From Olsenella profusa DSM 13989 (GTDB lineage Bacteria > Actinomycetota > Coriobacteriia > Coriobacteriales > Atopobiaceae), in the NCBI RefSeq assembly GCF_030811115.1, contig NZ_JAUSQK010000001.1:1612001-1676000 (forward strand): a DNA stretch of 64,000 nt, given 5' to 3'. A program made the position numbers and the translations under genes. Under the pieces are notes generated by a model. The model saw nothing but the letters and a program-made list of their open reading frames with translations, had not been told where the DNA came from and searched no databases. This document shows positions 33,903-43,281 of the stretch, piece after piece (position 1 is the first letter of the stretch; each line of letters starts with the position of its first letter).

Positions 33903-34679
33903 TTACGTGTTGATTTCCCCGCAGGTGGATGAGGTGTCCTCCACAAACAGGACGAGCGTGCGCCAGCCCTGTCCCGGGAGGTTCGAGCTGCAGGTGACGA
34001 GCGTGAGGCAGCGCGTCGCACCGCGCGCCACGCGCTCCCAGTCCGGCACCGCGGCAGAGGACCGCTGCGCGATGTCGTAAAGCCATGTCCTCAGGTGGTC
34101 CAGATCCTGCCAGGAGAAGACCTGTATGGGAGCATAGTCCTCGCGTACGCGCAGCGCGCACAGCGGCATGAAGTGGCGGGCTCGTGCGCTCGGCTCGTAC
34201 CAGTCTGCCCCCGAGGCACAGAGGCGTTCGAACTCCCCCTGCCGCCAGCAATGATAGAGCGGAGAGAACATGCCGCCCGTGACCCCCAGGTGATGGCCAT
34301 AGACCAGGAGGTGCTGGGGGCATTCCGTTGTGGCCTCCCAACAGCGCCAGTCGATGAACGGCGTTCCTGCGGGAGAGTCCTTGCCGTTGATGTCGTGTGA
34401 GAGGTAGTAGGTGGGATCGCCCTGTCCTCCCTGGGCAACGGGGAGACTCATGCCTGCCGAGTCCACGGTGAGCCAGGCCTGTGCGCCTGGTGCAATCTGA
34501 GGCATCCGCCCCAGGTTAATGGAGCCGTCGGGTTCCCTCACGGCGTCCTGCATACGCTCGATTGCCGTGAGCGCCCCGAGGCTCTCGAAGAGCATGCCGC
34601 ATCCCACCAGGGCGCAGCATGCTCCCAGACACATGATCAGTACGAGTGCGGTGCGTCGGCGGCCCACGCTAGCGTTCAC
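33903..34679 (-). CDS. Sortase, class B-like
   Basis: 258 residues with an N-terminal membrane segment (ALVLIMCLGACCALVGCGML) and the sortase core: catalytic His in LLVYGHH, Cys in CLTLVTCSS and Arg in GWRTLVLF. YGHH with two large insertions resembles class B. It anchors LPXTG-type proteins to the wall or polymerises pilins. The GTG at 34679 has GGAGGGC upstream and lies inside the end of the surface protein gene, so both are one operon; the LPQTG protein next door is the obvious substrate. Confidence 0.82.
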   Translation of the reverse strand: MNASVGRRRTALVLIMCLGACCALVGCGMLFESLGALTAIERMQDAVREPDGSINLGRMPQIAPGAQAWLTVDSAGMSLPVAQGGQGDPTYYLSHDINGKDSPAGTPFIDWRCWEATTECPQHLLVYGHHLGVTGGMFSPLYHCWRQGEFERLCASGADWYEPSARARHFMPLCALRVREDYAPIQVFSWQDLDHLRTWLYDIAQRSSAAVPDWERVARGATRCLTLVTCSSNLPGQGWRTLVLFVEDTSSTCGEINT

Positions 34680-37140
34680 CCCAGCGCCCTCCACGAACGT
34701 CCATCAGGAGTCGATGCCCGCGACGGGGCGCAACATGGGTGCGCTGCGTGTTCACGTGGGCAAGCCGTGCGCCGGCCACGGCGAGCACCGCGCACCCGAT
34801 GCCGATGAGGGCGATGCCCCGAGGCGTCACGCCCGTCTGGGGAAGGATGCCCGCGGGGGTCGTCGGCTGCTCGCGTACCCGCACCGACTGTCCCTCGTCA
34901 TCGATGTCCGCGTGCGCCGCCACCTCCGTGTCGTCCTGCGAGAGCGAGAGGTTCTCGTACACGACCACGCGTGATCCCTGTTTGAGGGAGGAGCCATCAA
35001 ACGTGAACGTGACATCGACGCTGCCCGTGTGCTCCATGGGTGTGAAGTCCGTGCTGGCATGGACCTCGTTTCCCTGGGCATCCGTGAGGGGCGCTCCCGT
35101 GGAGGCGTCCATGAGCGTTCCGTCGAGATGATAGGCCGTGCCCGGAGTGAGGCCGCGATAGCTGACGGTGTCCGTGATGGTGACGGATGCCAGCGGGTCG
35201 ATCACCTTGCCACCATCTGTCGCGATGGCTTCGGTCTCTATGTGGGGAGCCTCCTCGTCCGTGATGGAGCCAAGGTCGACGGCGGTGTTGTGGCCGCTTG
35301 CATCCGGTTTGACATCGATTGTGAAGGTGACGAGCTGGTACCCCTCGTTTGATGACGCGGGCAGCTCCTGCACCGTGTAGCTGCCGTAGGGGAGGGCGGC
35401 AAGCCCCTCCCTCTCTGTGTCCGGGGCGTTCGCGTCGCCTGCAAACCAGAGGCCCCGCATGCCATCGAGCCTGTTTTCGTCCAGGGACAGCTGTGAGAGG
35501 TCGGCAACGACGTTCCCCTGGTCGTCCGTCGAGTACGTGAGGCCTGACACCGCCTCGTCATTGGCGTTGTCGCGCGTACCCTGGGCAAAGGTGGCGCTGT
35601 CAAACTGGCCCTTGGCGTCGGTCACGATGACATGCGACTCGGACGTCCCACCGTCCGGCCATGCCTGCGCGGTGATGAGGAAGGGGACGTTCGCAAGTGG
35701 CGCCTGACTGTCTGCTGCAACCTTCTGGAAGCGCAGGTCCTGCCGCGCCACCTGATCGACGCAGGTGACGTCGGTCGTCGCCGTGCCCGTTGGGGTGCCG
35801 ACGAGACGAAAGGTCGCCGTACCCCCATCCTGCACGACCTCGGCCTGGATGGGCTCATCGAGCATGAGGTAGCCCTCGGGAGCCTTGGTCTCTCGGATGG
35901 TGTAGGTGCCGAGAGGGAGTATGCAGGCTCCCGAGTCGTCCCGGTAGGGCTCCCCCCTCATCAGGCTGTCCGCATCCGTGAGGTCCGCTATGCCCTCCTT
36001 GTTGGTGTGCATCACCCACGTGCGCAGGGGCGCGTCGCCTGCGCCTGTGGTACCGTGGTACTCGATGGTGAATTCTGCGCCGTCGAGGCGTGCGCCACCC
36101 AGGGGCAGCGCGGCGTCCGTCTCGGCGTCATGCTTGTGTATGCGCAGAGCCCCCGTGGCATACAGGGGCGCGTCTGTCACACCCTGCCTGCCGTTGACCA
36201 GGGTCGTTGCATCCTCCGTGACATCGACGGCATAGGTGGTGCCGTCCTCGTGGTAGCCGGTCGGCGCCTTTGTCTCGCGCACGTAGTAGCGTCCCGGGGC
36301 CAAGGTTGCCTCGTCGCTGACGCCATGGGCGTCAAGGACGAGTGTGGCCACCTGCTGTGCGCAGCCCTCGTCACGATAGATGCCATATTCGGCATCCTTG
36401 ACGCTGTAGCTGGCGTTGTCATCCGTGAGGGCTGGCAGTGCGGAAGCCTTGACGAGACGGAGCGTGCCGTTGCGAACCGTCCAGAACTGCGCGCTCTCCT
36501 GCGTGCCGTCCGTCTTGGCAAAGCGAATGCCATAGGTGGAGACCGGATCATTCATGTGGTCACTCACGTAGTCGTTGACCTCGTCATAGGAAAGCGAGAG
36601 TCCAAAGCGCTGGGGGAGCAGCGTGTCCATGTAGGAGCGCAGCGAGGTCTTACCGTCGTCTCCCACATGGTCTGGTCCGTCCGAGACGCAACATACCCAC
36701 GCCTGGGTGTAGCGTCGGCTGGCGTAGTCCCATATCTTGTCTGCCCCCAGTGCCTGGTCGATGTACGAGATGCCCAGTGCGGCGCGGCGCACGTCCCTGG
36801 TGGTCCAGGTGCCACCGCCATTCTTGGGCGATCCTTCGAGGGGCACGCCCGTTGCCGTGCCCTGGAGATGCTTGGAGTCGGGTTCGATGCACCAGGCGCG
36901 CCACCCCACCTCCTCCACGCGTCCCGTAGTTGCGTTTCCCGCATCGTCGCTCGTCAAGGTGTAGGTGCGGCCATAGTAGCCGCCCGAGACAAAGGGGTTG
37001 TTGGGGTCTTCCGCCTCGCTGGCACGGGCGATGGTGGCACCCAGTGCCAGCACGCCAAGCAGGATGAGCAGCGACATGGCCAGAATTGCCACTGCCTTCA
37101 TACGGTCCGTCCGTGGTCGTGTGACTCGTGTTGTTCGCAT
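34669..37140 (-). CDS. LPXTG-anchored VaFE/SpaA-repeat surface protein
   Basis: 823 residues. Signal peptide at the start (KAVAILAMSLLILLGVLALGA). N-terminal region has CIEPDSKH, reminiscent of thioester-forming domains. Three prealbumin-like SpaA/Cna-B domains follow, recognised by Lys near the start of each and ETKAP(T/E)GY ends (near residues 310 and 465) and YTVQELPASSNEGY (near 660). A VaFE-type module (VDVTFTFDGSSLKQGSRVVVYENL) precedes the sorting signal ILPQTG, a hydrophobic stretch and a positive tail. Probably an adhesin or pilus tip component; the paired sortase is immediately downstream. ATG 37140 follows GAAGGGG. Confidence 0.85.
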   Translation of the reverse strand: MRTTRVTRPRTDRMKAVAILAMSLLILLGVLALGATIARASEAEDPNNPFVSGGYYGRTYTLTSDDAGNATTGRVEEVGWRAWCIEPDSKHLQGTATGVPLEGSPKNGGGTWTTRDVRRAALGISYIDQALGADKIWDYASRRYTQAWVCCVSDGPDHVGDDGKTSLRSYMDTLLPQRFGLSLSYDEVNDYVSDHMNDPVSTYGIRFAKTDGTQESAQFWTVRNGTLRLVKASALPALTDDNASYSVKDAEYGIYRDEGCAQQVATLVLDAHGVSDEATLAPGRYYVRETKAPTGYHEDGTTYAVDVTEDATTLVNGRQGVTDAPLYATGALRIHKHDAETDAALPLGGARLDGAEFTIEYHGTTGAGDAPLRTWVMHTNKEGIADLTDADSLMRGEPYRDDSGACILPLGTYTIRETKAPEGYLMLDEPIQAEVVQDGGTATFRLVGTPTGTATTDVTCVDQVARQDLRFQKVAADSQAPLANVPFLITAQAWPDGGTSESHVIVTDAKGQFDSATFAQGTRDNANDEAVSGLTYSTDDQGNVVADLSQLSLDENRLDGMRGLWFAGDANAPDTEREGLAALPYGSYTVQELPASSNEGYQLVTFTIDVKPDASGHNTAVDLGSITDEEAPHIETEAIATDGGKVIDPLASVTITDTVSYRGLTPGTAYHLDGTLMDASTGAPLTDAQGNEVHASTDFTPMEHTGSVDVTFTFDGSSLKQGSRVVVYENLSLSQDDTEVAAHADIDDEGQSVRVREQPTTPAGILPQTGVTPRGIALIGIGCAVLAVAGARLAHVNTQRTHVAPRRGHRLLMDVRGGRWGER

Positions 37141-37446
37141 CTCGTGCCCCTTCTCGCGATGTGGAGGTTGCCGTATGGGCAGCCATGGCGTGGGGAGCAT
37201 TGTTGGCCCCGCAGGGGGTCCAGGGGAAGAGAATCCCTGTGGTTATCAGTGAGCTGCGGGCGTCGTTCTTGCAGATAGCAAGTGACTTGCAGCTGTCTGC
37301 GGCGTGAGATGGGCCAGTTGGCATGGTTGCGCGGCACGTGGCATGCCCCGTGCCCCATGCATGCGTTGCAAGAAATTTGAGAATGACCCTTGCATAGTGC
37401 GGGTGGATTGGGCATCATAGTCAAACGCGTTACGAGGTGGGCGTAT
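37141..37446. other. Intergenic region before tRNA genes
   Basis: Holds the promoter region of the minus-strand surface protein and of the plus-strand tRNAs. An inverted repeat GCAGA...TCTGC spans about 37270-37300. No gene seen. Confidence 0.3.
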
Positions 37447-37523
37447 GGTGGGTGTAGCTCAGTTGGCAGAGCGACGGACCGTGGCTCCGTAGGTCGAGGG
37501 TTCGAGCCCCTCTACCCACCCCA
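37447..37523 (+). tRNA. tRNA-His (GTG)
   Basis: Acceptor GTGGGTG (37448-37454) pairs with TACCCAC, with the extra G-1 (37447) opposite C73 that marks tRNA-His, and CCA is encoded (37521-37523). The anticodon stem ACGGA/TCCGT closes the loop CCGTGGC, giving anticodon GTG. Position 33 is C, not the near-universal U. Confidence 0.92.
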
Positions 37524-37536
37524 TTTCAACGTCGAC

Positions 37537-37612
<76 letters not shown>

Positions 37613-37623
37613 TCGCATCTTCG

Positions 37624-37655
37624 AGGCCGGACGGTGTAGTCTGGCCTTTTCCCTT
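37624..37655 (+). terminator. Rho-independent terminator after the tRNA pair
   Basis: AGGCCGGAC (37624-37632) pairs with GTCTGGCCT (37639-37647) with one G-U, followed by TTTTCCCTTTTT. Confidence 0.85.
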
Positions 37656-37814
37656 TTTGTGGCATGCCTTGCCGTTAGGTCTGCGTCCGCCGACAGAATT
37701 TATCGGATCTCGGTTCCCTCCAGCATCCAAAGGTCGGTGCGCAAAGGGTTATAGTGGAACTGCACAAAAAGGCACATGTGCATGTACTGTCTCATGTCTG
37801 GGGGGAGCGGCGCA

Positions 37815-39299
37815 ATGATTAGCTTTGTCGTATGCCTCGTGGTGCTTGTCGTGGGGTACTTCACCTATGGTAGGTTTGTGGACAACGTGCTTGGTCCCGA
37901 TGATCGAGACACGCCTGCCGTCACGATCAACGATGGTGTCGATTACGTCGTCATGCCGCAGTGGAAGCTCTTCTTGGTCGAGCTCCTCAACATCGCGGGC
38001 CTGGGACCGATCTTCGGTGCCATGCAGGGCGCGCTGTGGGGTCCCATCGTGTTCCTTTGGATCACCTTTGGCACGCTCTTTGCCGGCGGCGTCCACGACT
38101 ACATATCCGGCATGCTCTCCGAGCGCAACAACGGCCAGTCGATCTCCGAGGTGACGGGCACGTACCTCGGTCTCACCATGAAGAACATCATGCGCGTCTT
38201 CTCGGTCGTGCTGCTGGTCATGGTCGGCACGGTCTTCGCGGTCGGGCCCGCCGGTCTGCTCGTCGAGATGGTCGATCCCCAGGGCACGGGCGCCGCTGGT
38301 GCGTTCTCCGCCACCACCACCTGGCTTGCCATCATCCTCGCCTACTACTTCGTTGCGACCTTCATCTCCATCGACAAGATCATCGGCAGGATCTACCCGG
38401 CGTTCGGCATCTGCCTGATCCTGATGGCCATCGGCGTTGCCATTGGCATGCCCCTCAATGGCTACGCGACTCCCGAGATCTGGGATCACCTCTACAGCAT
38501 GCATCCAGAGGCCACGCCGGTCTGGTCCTTCATGTTCATAACGGTCGCCTGTGGCGCCATCTCGGGATTCCACTCCACGCAGGCCCCGCTGATGGCACGC
38601 TGCATGAAGAGCGAACGTCAAGGCCGCTTCGTGTTCTACGGCGCCATGGTGGCCGAGGGCGTCATCGCCTTGGTGTGGGCGGCGGCGGGATGCTCGCTCT
38701 ACGAGGTGACTGGCGGTCTCAACATGGGCCTCGCCGAGGTGCTCAAGAGCGGCCAGTCCGCAGCCATCTACGACGTCTGCATCAGGACCATGGGCAGCGT
38801 CGGTGTCATCCTAGCCATGCTCGGCGTCGTGGTGTGCCCCATCACCTCCGGCGACACGGCCTTCAGGAGCGCGAGGCTCACGCTTGCCGACTGGCTCAAG
38901 CTCGACCAGGAGAGGATGGTCGACCGTCTGAAGCTCTGCATCCCCGTCCTGGGCGTAGGGGCGTTCCTCGGCTTTGGCAACACGCTGGGGTTCCTCTCCT
39001 ACACCGTCATCTGGCGCTACTTCTCCTGGACGAATCAGACGCTAGCTATGATCGTCCTGTGGGCCGGAGCGGTGTACCTCCTCAAGGAGAGGAAGAACTT
39101 CTGGATCTGCGTGGTCCCTGCGATCTTCATGAGCGCGGTCTCCGCAACATACTTTTGCATGGCTCCCGAGTGCCTGGGCATGATTCCTGCGCTGGCGAAC
39201 AACACGGCGGTTGCCTATCCGGTCGGCGTCATCGTCGCACTTCTCTTCTTCGGGCTGTTCTGGAGAGCGACGCACAAGCGTGAGGCGACTGTGGCATAG
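37815..39299 (+). CDS. cstA: CstA-family peptide/pyruvate transporter
   Basis: 494 residues with about 13 membrane segments. Family features: GRFVDNVLGPDDRDTPAVTI-type start (VLGPDDRDTPA), INDGVDYV, AGLGPIFGAMQGALWGP and GVHDYISGML near the first third, then FHSTQAPLMARC and SGDTAFRSARL. It lacks the long C-terminal extension of E. coli CstA. Family members import peptides or pyruvate during carbon limitation. ATG 37815 follows GGGGGGAG. Stands alone between two terminators. Confidence 0.9.
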   Translation: MISFVVCLVVLVVGYFTYGRFVDNVLGPDDRDTPAVTINDGVDYVVMPQWKLFLVELLNIAGLGPIFGAMQGALWGPIVFLWITFGTLFAGGVHDYISGMLSERNNGQSISEVTGTYLGLTMKNIMRVFSVVLLVMVGTVFAVGPAGLLVEMVDPQGTGAAGAFSATTTWLAIILAYYFVATFISIDKIIGRIYPAFGICLILMAIGVAIGMPLNGYATPEIWDHLYSMHPEATPVWSFMFITVACGAISGFHSTQAPLMARCMKSERQGRFVFYGAMVAEGVIALVWAAAGCSLYEVTGGLNMGLAEVLKSGQSAAIYDVCIRTMGSVGVILAMLGVVVCPITSGDTAFRSARLTLADWLKLDQERMVDRLKLCIPVLGVGAFLGFGNTLGFLSYTVIWRYFSWTNQTLAMIVLWAGAVYLLKERKNFWICVVPAIFMSAVSATYFCMAPECLGMIPALANNTAVAYPVGVIVALLFFGLFWRATHKREATVA

Positions 39300-39365
39300 G
39301 CATGCTCAGACGTGGGAGCGTCCGGGGCCAAGGAGGCAGGGCCCAGGCAACGGCATAGGCTAGGC

Positions 39366-39408
39366 GGGGCGGTCCATGTTCACGGAGGCATGGTCCGCCC
39401 CGTTTCTT
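39366..39408 (+). terminator. Terminator after cstA
   Basis: GGGGCGGTCCATG (39366-39378) pairs with CATGGTCCGCCCC (about 39389-39401) with one mismatch, followed by GTTTCTT. Confidence 0.75.
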
Positions 39409-39449
39409 CATAAAGGTACGTGGCAGTTGGACGTGGAGGGACGCGAGGC

Positions 39450-40463
39450 ATGATGCTAGGTGCGCCCAAGGCACTGGGACATACGACGCTGGACCCACAG
39501 ACGCTGGCAGAGGACCTCAGGGGGTGCCAGAAGGTCGGCCCCTGTGGCATCGGGCATCGGGCCCTCTACCTGAACAGCTTCTATTTCAGCAGACGCTACT
39601 ACGTTCCCTTCGAGGACCTGCGGAGGTGCTTCAAGCGTATCGCGATGAGCAGGGGCGGCTTCTCGGGCAAGGGGATATTTGGCTCCCTGCCCTACCTGGT
39701 CGTGGAGCTCTCGGACGGGCGCGAGAAGCAGTGCAACTTCAAGCACGAGGATCAGGTGGACAGGTTCCTCGCGATCATGCAGGAGAGGCATCCCAAGATT
39801 CCCGTGCACTCCAAGGACGCCGAGAGGAGGCTGCGGGAGGCTGAACGGGAGGAGGAGGCCCGTTATGTCAGGCATCTCTCGGCCGAGGCGAGCGCTGCGG
39901 TGGATGACCTGAGACGTGCCAAACGCTTCCTTGACCAGAGACCTGAGATTGGCGAGCATCTCTCTGCCGCGGCGAGGAGGAAGCGCTCCGTGGATGGCGT
40001 GAAGCGGTCGAACATGGTCCTTGCCCTCTCGATTCTCATCGGAGCGCTCGTTGCGGTCACGGCCGGCATCCTCGGCCTCGTGTCGGGCGACCGCGGCTGG
40101 TCCGTCTACCTCCTGCTGTTTGGCGTCGCCTTTGCGCTCTTTACGTTGGCGTCAGGGGTGGTGCCCACCGTGCGGCACAACAGGAGGACCGTGCAGGCCG
40201 AGTGGGACAAGGCGGTGGCCGAGGCCCGGGAATACGTCAGTGGCTACCCCTCGTTTCCGCTTCCCGTGGCCTACGCCCATCCCATCGTGCTCGAGCGCAT
40301 GATACGCATCATTCGCGAGGGCAGGGCCAGGGACGTCGGGGAGGCGTTCGAGGCGATGAAGCAGGAGCTGAGGCGGCTCGACCACACGCAGACGGTGACC
40401 CAGCGGGAATACGACGAGATCGTGGCGGTGAAGCCGATGTTCATGGTCATGGGCTACCATTAG
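39450..40463 (+). CDS. Conserved membrane protein of unknown function
   Basis: 337 residues. The first ~120 residues (ALYLNSFYFSRRYYVPF, RCFKRIAMSRGGFSGKGIFG, YLVVELSDGREKQCNFKHEDQVD) look like a soluble, possibly PH-like beta domain that databases often carry under uninformative names. A charged helical linker follows, then two membrane helices (NMVLALSILIGALVAVTAGILGL and VYLLLFGVAFALFTLASGVV, about residues 195-250), and a helical cytoplasmic tail. It starts the operon with the MoxR and VWA genes (22 bases to moxR). ATG 39450 follows ACGCGAGGC. Function unknown. Confidence 0.7.
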   Translation: MMLGAPKALGHTTLDPQTLAEDLRGCQKVGPCGIGHRALYLNSFYFSRRYYVPFEDLRRCFKRIAMSRGGFSGKGIFGSLPYLVVELSDGREKQCNFKHEDQVDRFLAIMQERHPKIPVHSKDAERRLREAEREEEARYVRHLSAEASAAVDDLRRAKRFLDQRPEIGEHLSAAARRKRSVDGVKRSNMVLALSILIGALVAVTAGILGLVSGDRGWSVYLLLFGVAFALFTLASGVVPTVRHNRRTVQAEWDKAVAEAREYVSGYPSFPLPVAYAHPIVLERMIRIIREGRARDVGEAFEAMKQELRRLDHTQTVTQREYDEIVAVKPMFMVMGYH

Positions 40464-40485
40464 GCTGCTTCAGAGGGGTGAGCGT

Positions 40486-41406
40486 ATGCGCAAGATACTC
40501 GAATTCTTGCAGTCTGAGGGAGTCCAGGGCGAGCTTCTCGATGGCATCAGGGCATTTCGCCAGGAGGGGGACGTCTCCGAGGAGCTGGCGGGTCGTGTCC
40601 CCCGCCTGGGCCAGTACTACCTGGGAACGGAGGTGTGGGAGCGTGCGATAGCGGCCGTCCTCTGTGGCAAGAACCTCTTGCTTGCCGGCCCCAAGGCGAC
40701 GGGAAAGAACGTGCTGGCGGAGAGCCTCGCCCAGGCCTTCGGTAGGCCGGTGTGGAACATCTCCTTCCACATCGGGGCGGATGCCGCCTCTCTCGTGGGC
40801 ACGGACACGTACGACGGCCAGCGCGTGGTGTTTCGTCCCGGCCCCGTGACACTGTGCGCGCGGCACGGGGGCTTTGGCGTGTTCGATGAGATCAACATGG
40901 CCCGTAACGAGGCCATGGCGGTGCTGCACTCCGTTCTGGACTTCAGGAGGGTTCTGGACGTCCCGGGCTACGACATGGTCAGGCTCGATCCGCGCGCGCG
41001 CTTCATCGCGACCATGAACTACGACTACGCCGGCACCCGGGAGCTCAACGAGGCCCTGGCCTCGCGCTTCGTGGTGCTGGACATGCCCCTCATCTCCGAG
41101 GGTGACCTCGACCGCCTCTTCGGGGAGGGCTTCCCCGACCTGAGGCCTGAGGCGCGCTCGCAGTTCGTTGCGCTCTTCTTCGAACTCGATCGCAAGGCGA
41201 CGAGCGCCGAGGTGTCGGGAAAGGCGGCGGACCTGAGGGGGCTTTTGGACGCCGTGGACCTGATGCGCCGTGGTGTCACGGCAGGCACGGCCCTCGCCAT
41301 GTGCATCTCGAACAAGACCTTCGATCCCTACGAGAGGGGGCTCGTCCAAGACGTCATTGACGCCAGGATAGACCCCACGCAACGGGGCGCAGACCTGTTC
41401 GCATAG
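40486..41406 (+). CDS. MoxR-type AAA+ ATPase
   Basis: 306 residues. Walker A reads GPKATGKN, Asn replacing the usual Thr/Ser after Lys; Walker B is GVFDEINMA, sensor 1 IATMNYDY, and an arginine finger lies in LASRFVVLDMP. MoxR ATPases act with VWA proteins, such as the one 70 bases downstream, in chaperone-like activation of enzyme complexes. The variant P-loop is unusual but occurs next to a well-kept Walker B. The partner complex is unknown. Confidence 0.85.
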   Translation: MRKILEFLQSEGVQGELLDGIRAFRQEGDVSEELAGRVPRLGQYYLGTEVWERAIAAVLCGKNLLLAGPKATGKNVLAESLAQAFGRPVWNISFHIGADAASLVGTDTYDGQRVVFRPGPVTLCARHGGFGVFDEINMARNEAMAVLHSVLDFRRVLDVPGYDMVRLDPRARFIATMNYDYAGTRELNEALASRFVVLDMPLISEGDLDRLFGEGFPDLRPEARSQFVALFFELDRKATSAEVSGKAADLRGLLDAVDLMRRGVTAGTALAMCISNKTFDPYERGLVQDVIDARIDPTQRGADLFA

Positions 41407-41475
41407 ATGGGGGATGTCCCGCGCAGGAACCAGCGGCCAGCGGGCCGTGACCCGTCCTTTCCCTGAGGAAAAGCG

Positions 41476-43281
41476 ATGATCAAGAAGCACTATGCCGGCA
41501 TGCAGCGTCGGGCGGAGAACATCATATGGAACGCCGCGGGAAGCTACGACTTCGACCCACCCTTCATGGCCTTTCTCGAGAACGGGCGTCCCGACCTGTA
41601 CTTCGACATGGTCATCGGCCTCTGCGTCCGCTGGCTCGACATCGATCGCCTGACGGCGTTCCTTAACGTCGTGGTCGGGCTTCGCCGTGGCAACGAGCTC
41701 TGTGACATGTTCTGGCTTGGGATTGAGAACTGCGTCTACGAGAAGGAGCTTGCCAGCCGCCCGGTTCTCTCGGACCTTCGCGCACGCAGGGCGCAGGAGT
41801 TCTTCAAGGGCAGGCAGACGCTGTCCAGGCAGCAGATGATGCTGCAGTCCATGGCCGTCTACAACCAGCAGCAGGCCAGATGGGCGCATGTCCTGGGAAG
41901 GAGGGGCGAGCATCTCTCGCCCCGTGAGCAGGCCCTTGCCAAGGCGTTGGAGTTTTCGGGGTCCCTGGACACGGACGCGGCGATTGCCTCCATGACGCGG
42001 GTACTGAGGGAGTACTTCCACTGTACGGTCTCCCCCGAGGGGACCGGGTTCCTGCACCAGAGCAGGGTGCGGGGCCTGCGCAGCCGGCTTCTCAAGGGCC
42101 TGCTGCGTCGGGAGACGCAGGTGACGGACACGCTGATCGTTCGCAGTGGCACCAGCGAGGGGGATGTCGGGGGAAGCGCCCAGCTGGCACATCCGGCGGG
42201 GGCGAGGAGCCTGCGCCGGATGGAGGCAGATCTCGCCTACGTCAGGCAGACGCTCGGCGAGCGTGCGATTCCGGAACTGGATCTGAGAAGGCTGGAGAAC
42301 GAGCTCTGCGTCGGCGTGAACGGGGAGTGCCGGCTGTGGGTGACCAAGGGGGTCACCATGGCGCATGGGGTCGAGGGGAGCCTGAATCGTGCCGGGGACG
42401 ACAGGGACAAGGCCCTCGGTGCCAGCGACAGGCGCGACAGGGAGCGGGTTCTCAGGGATTGCCTCCGGCAGTCCGATCGCAACCATGCATGGGTAAACGC
42501 GCACAAGGTCCTGCTCTCCTCCTCCATCAAGAGGCTCTCGGCACGGCTTGACGAGGTGCTCTCCAGTGCCGAGCGGGCTCTGCCCGAGAGGGGGCGAAGA
42601 GGGGCGCTTGACGCCCCGGTGGCGTGGAGGCTGCCAGTTCTGGGAGACACCAAGGTGTTCCTGCGCACCGGTGAGGAGACGGAGCGTTCCGTCACCGTTG
42701 ACCTTCTGCTCGATGCCTCGGCATCGAGGCTGAACTATCAGGAGCAACTGGCCGCAGAGGCCTATGTCATCGCCAAGAGCTTCTCCTCCTGTCGGGTGCC
42801 GGTCCAGGTCGAGACCTTCCGGTCGATTCGCGGCTACACGGTCCTGCAGGTCCTGAAGGACCGCGACAGCAAGGACTGTGATCGCATCTTCGACTACTTC
42901 GCTGGCGGCTGGAACCGAGACGGGCTTGGGCTGCGCCTGGCAGGCAGCCTCCTTCCGCATGAGGATGACGCGGCGCTTCGCCTGCTGCTGGTGTTGACGG
43001 ACGCCTCCCCCAATGACTCTGTGGGCATGGCATCCGATGGAAGCTCCATCCTCGCGCGGGGCTACCAGGGAAGGGCCGCGGTCCTGGATGCCAAGGACGC
43101 CGTGGGGGAGCTGCGCGACCAGGGCGTCAGGGTGGCGGCTGTGTTTTTGGGGCCGACCCTGTACCTGGAGAGCCTGCATACCATATACGAAAGGCAGTGC
43201 GTTAGGATTCACAGGATAGAGCAGCTGGACGAGGCCGTCAGCGACCTCATGGAGCTGGTTCTGAGGGATGAGCGGAGATGA
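41476..43281 (+). CDS. VWA-domain protein, MoxR partner (NorD/CobT-like)
   Basis: 601 residues. The N-terminal two thirds are helical with no recognised enzyme motif. The C-terminal von Willebrand A domain (from about residue 400) has the MIDAS signature DASAS (in VDLLLDASASRL) and a later LLLVLTDASPND. Such MoxR-VWA pairs insert metals or remodel complexes (NorQ/NorD, CobS/CobT). The client here is not identified. Ends with a 4-base overlap into the next gene. Confidence 0.82.
   Translation: MIKKHYAGMQRRAENIIWNAAGSYDFDPPFMAFLENGRPDLYFDMVIGLCVRWLDIDRLTAFLNVVVGLRRGNELCDMFWLGIENCVYEKELASRPVLSDLRARRAQEFFKGRQTLSRQQMMLQSMAVYNQQQARWAHVLGRRGEHLSPREQALAKALEFSGSLDTDAAIASMTRVLREYFHCTVSPEGTGFLHQSRVRGLRSRLLKGLLRRETQVTDTLIVRSGTSEGDVGGSAQLAHPAGARSLRRMEADLAYVRQTLGERAIPELDLRRLENELCVGVNGECRLWVTKGVTMAHGVEGSLNRAGDDRDKALGASDRRDRERVLRDCLRQSDRNHAWVNAHKVLLSSSIKRLSARLDEVLSSAERALPERGRRGALDAPVAWRLPVLGDTKVFLRTGEETERSVTVDLLLDASASRLNYQEQLAAEAYVIAKSFSSCRVPVQVETFRSIRGYTVLQVLKDRDSKDCDRIFDYFAGGWNRDGLGLRLAGSLLPHEDDAALRLLLVLTDASPNDSVGMASDGSSILARGYQGRAAVLDAKDAVGELRDQGVRVAAVFLGPTLYLESLHTIYERQCVRIHRIEQLDEAVSDLMELVLRDERR

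Noticed and set aside
35632-37278. 548-codon plus-strand frame opposite the LPXTG surface protein
   Set aside because: Antisense to a gene with signal peptide, repeated domains and sorting signal; no motif of its own.
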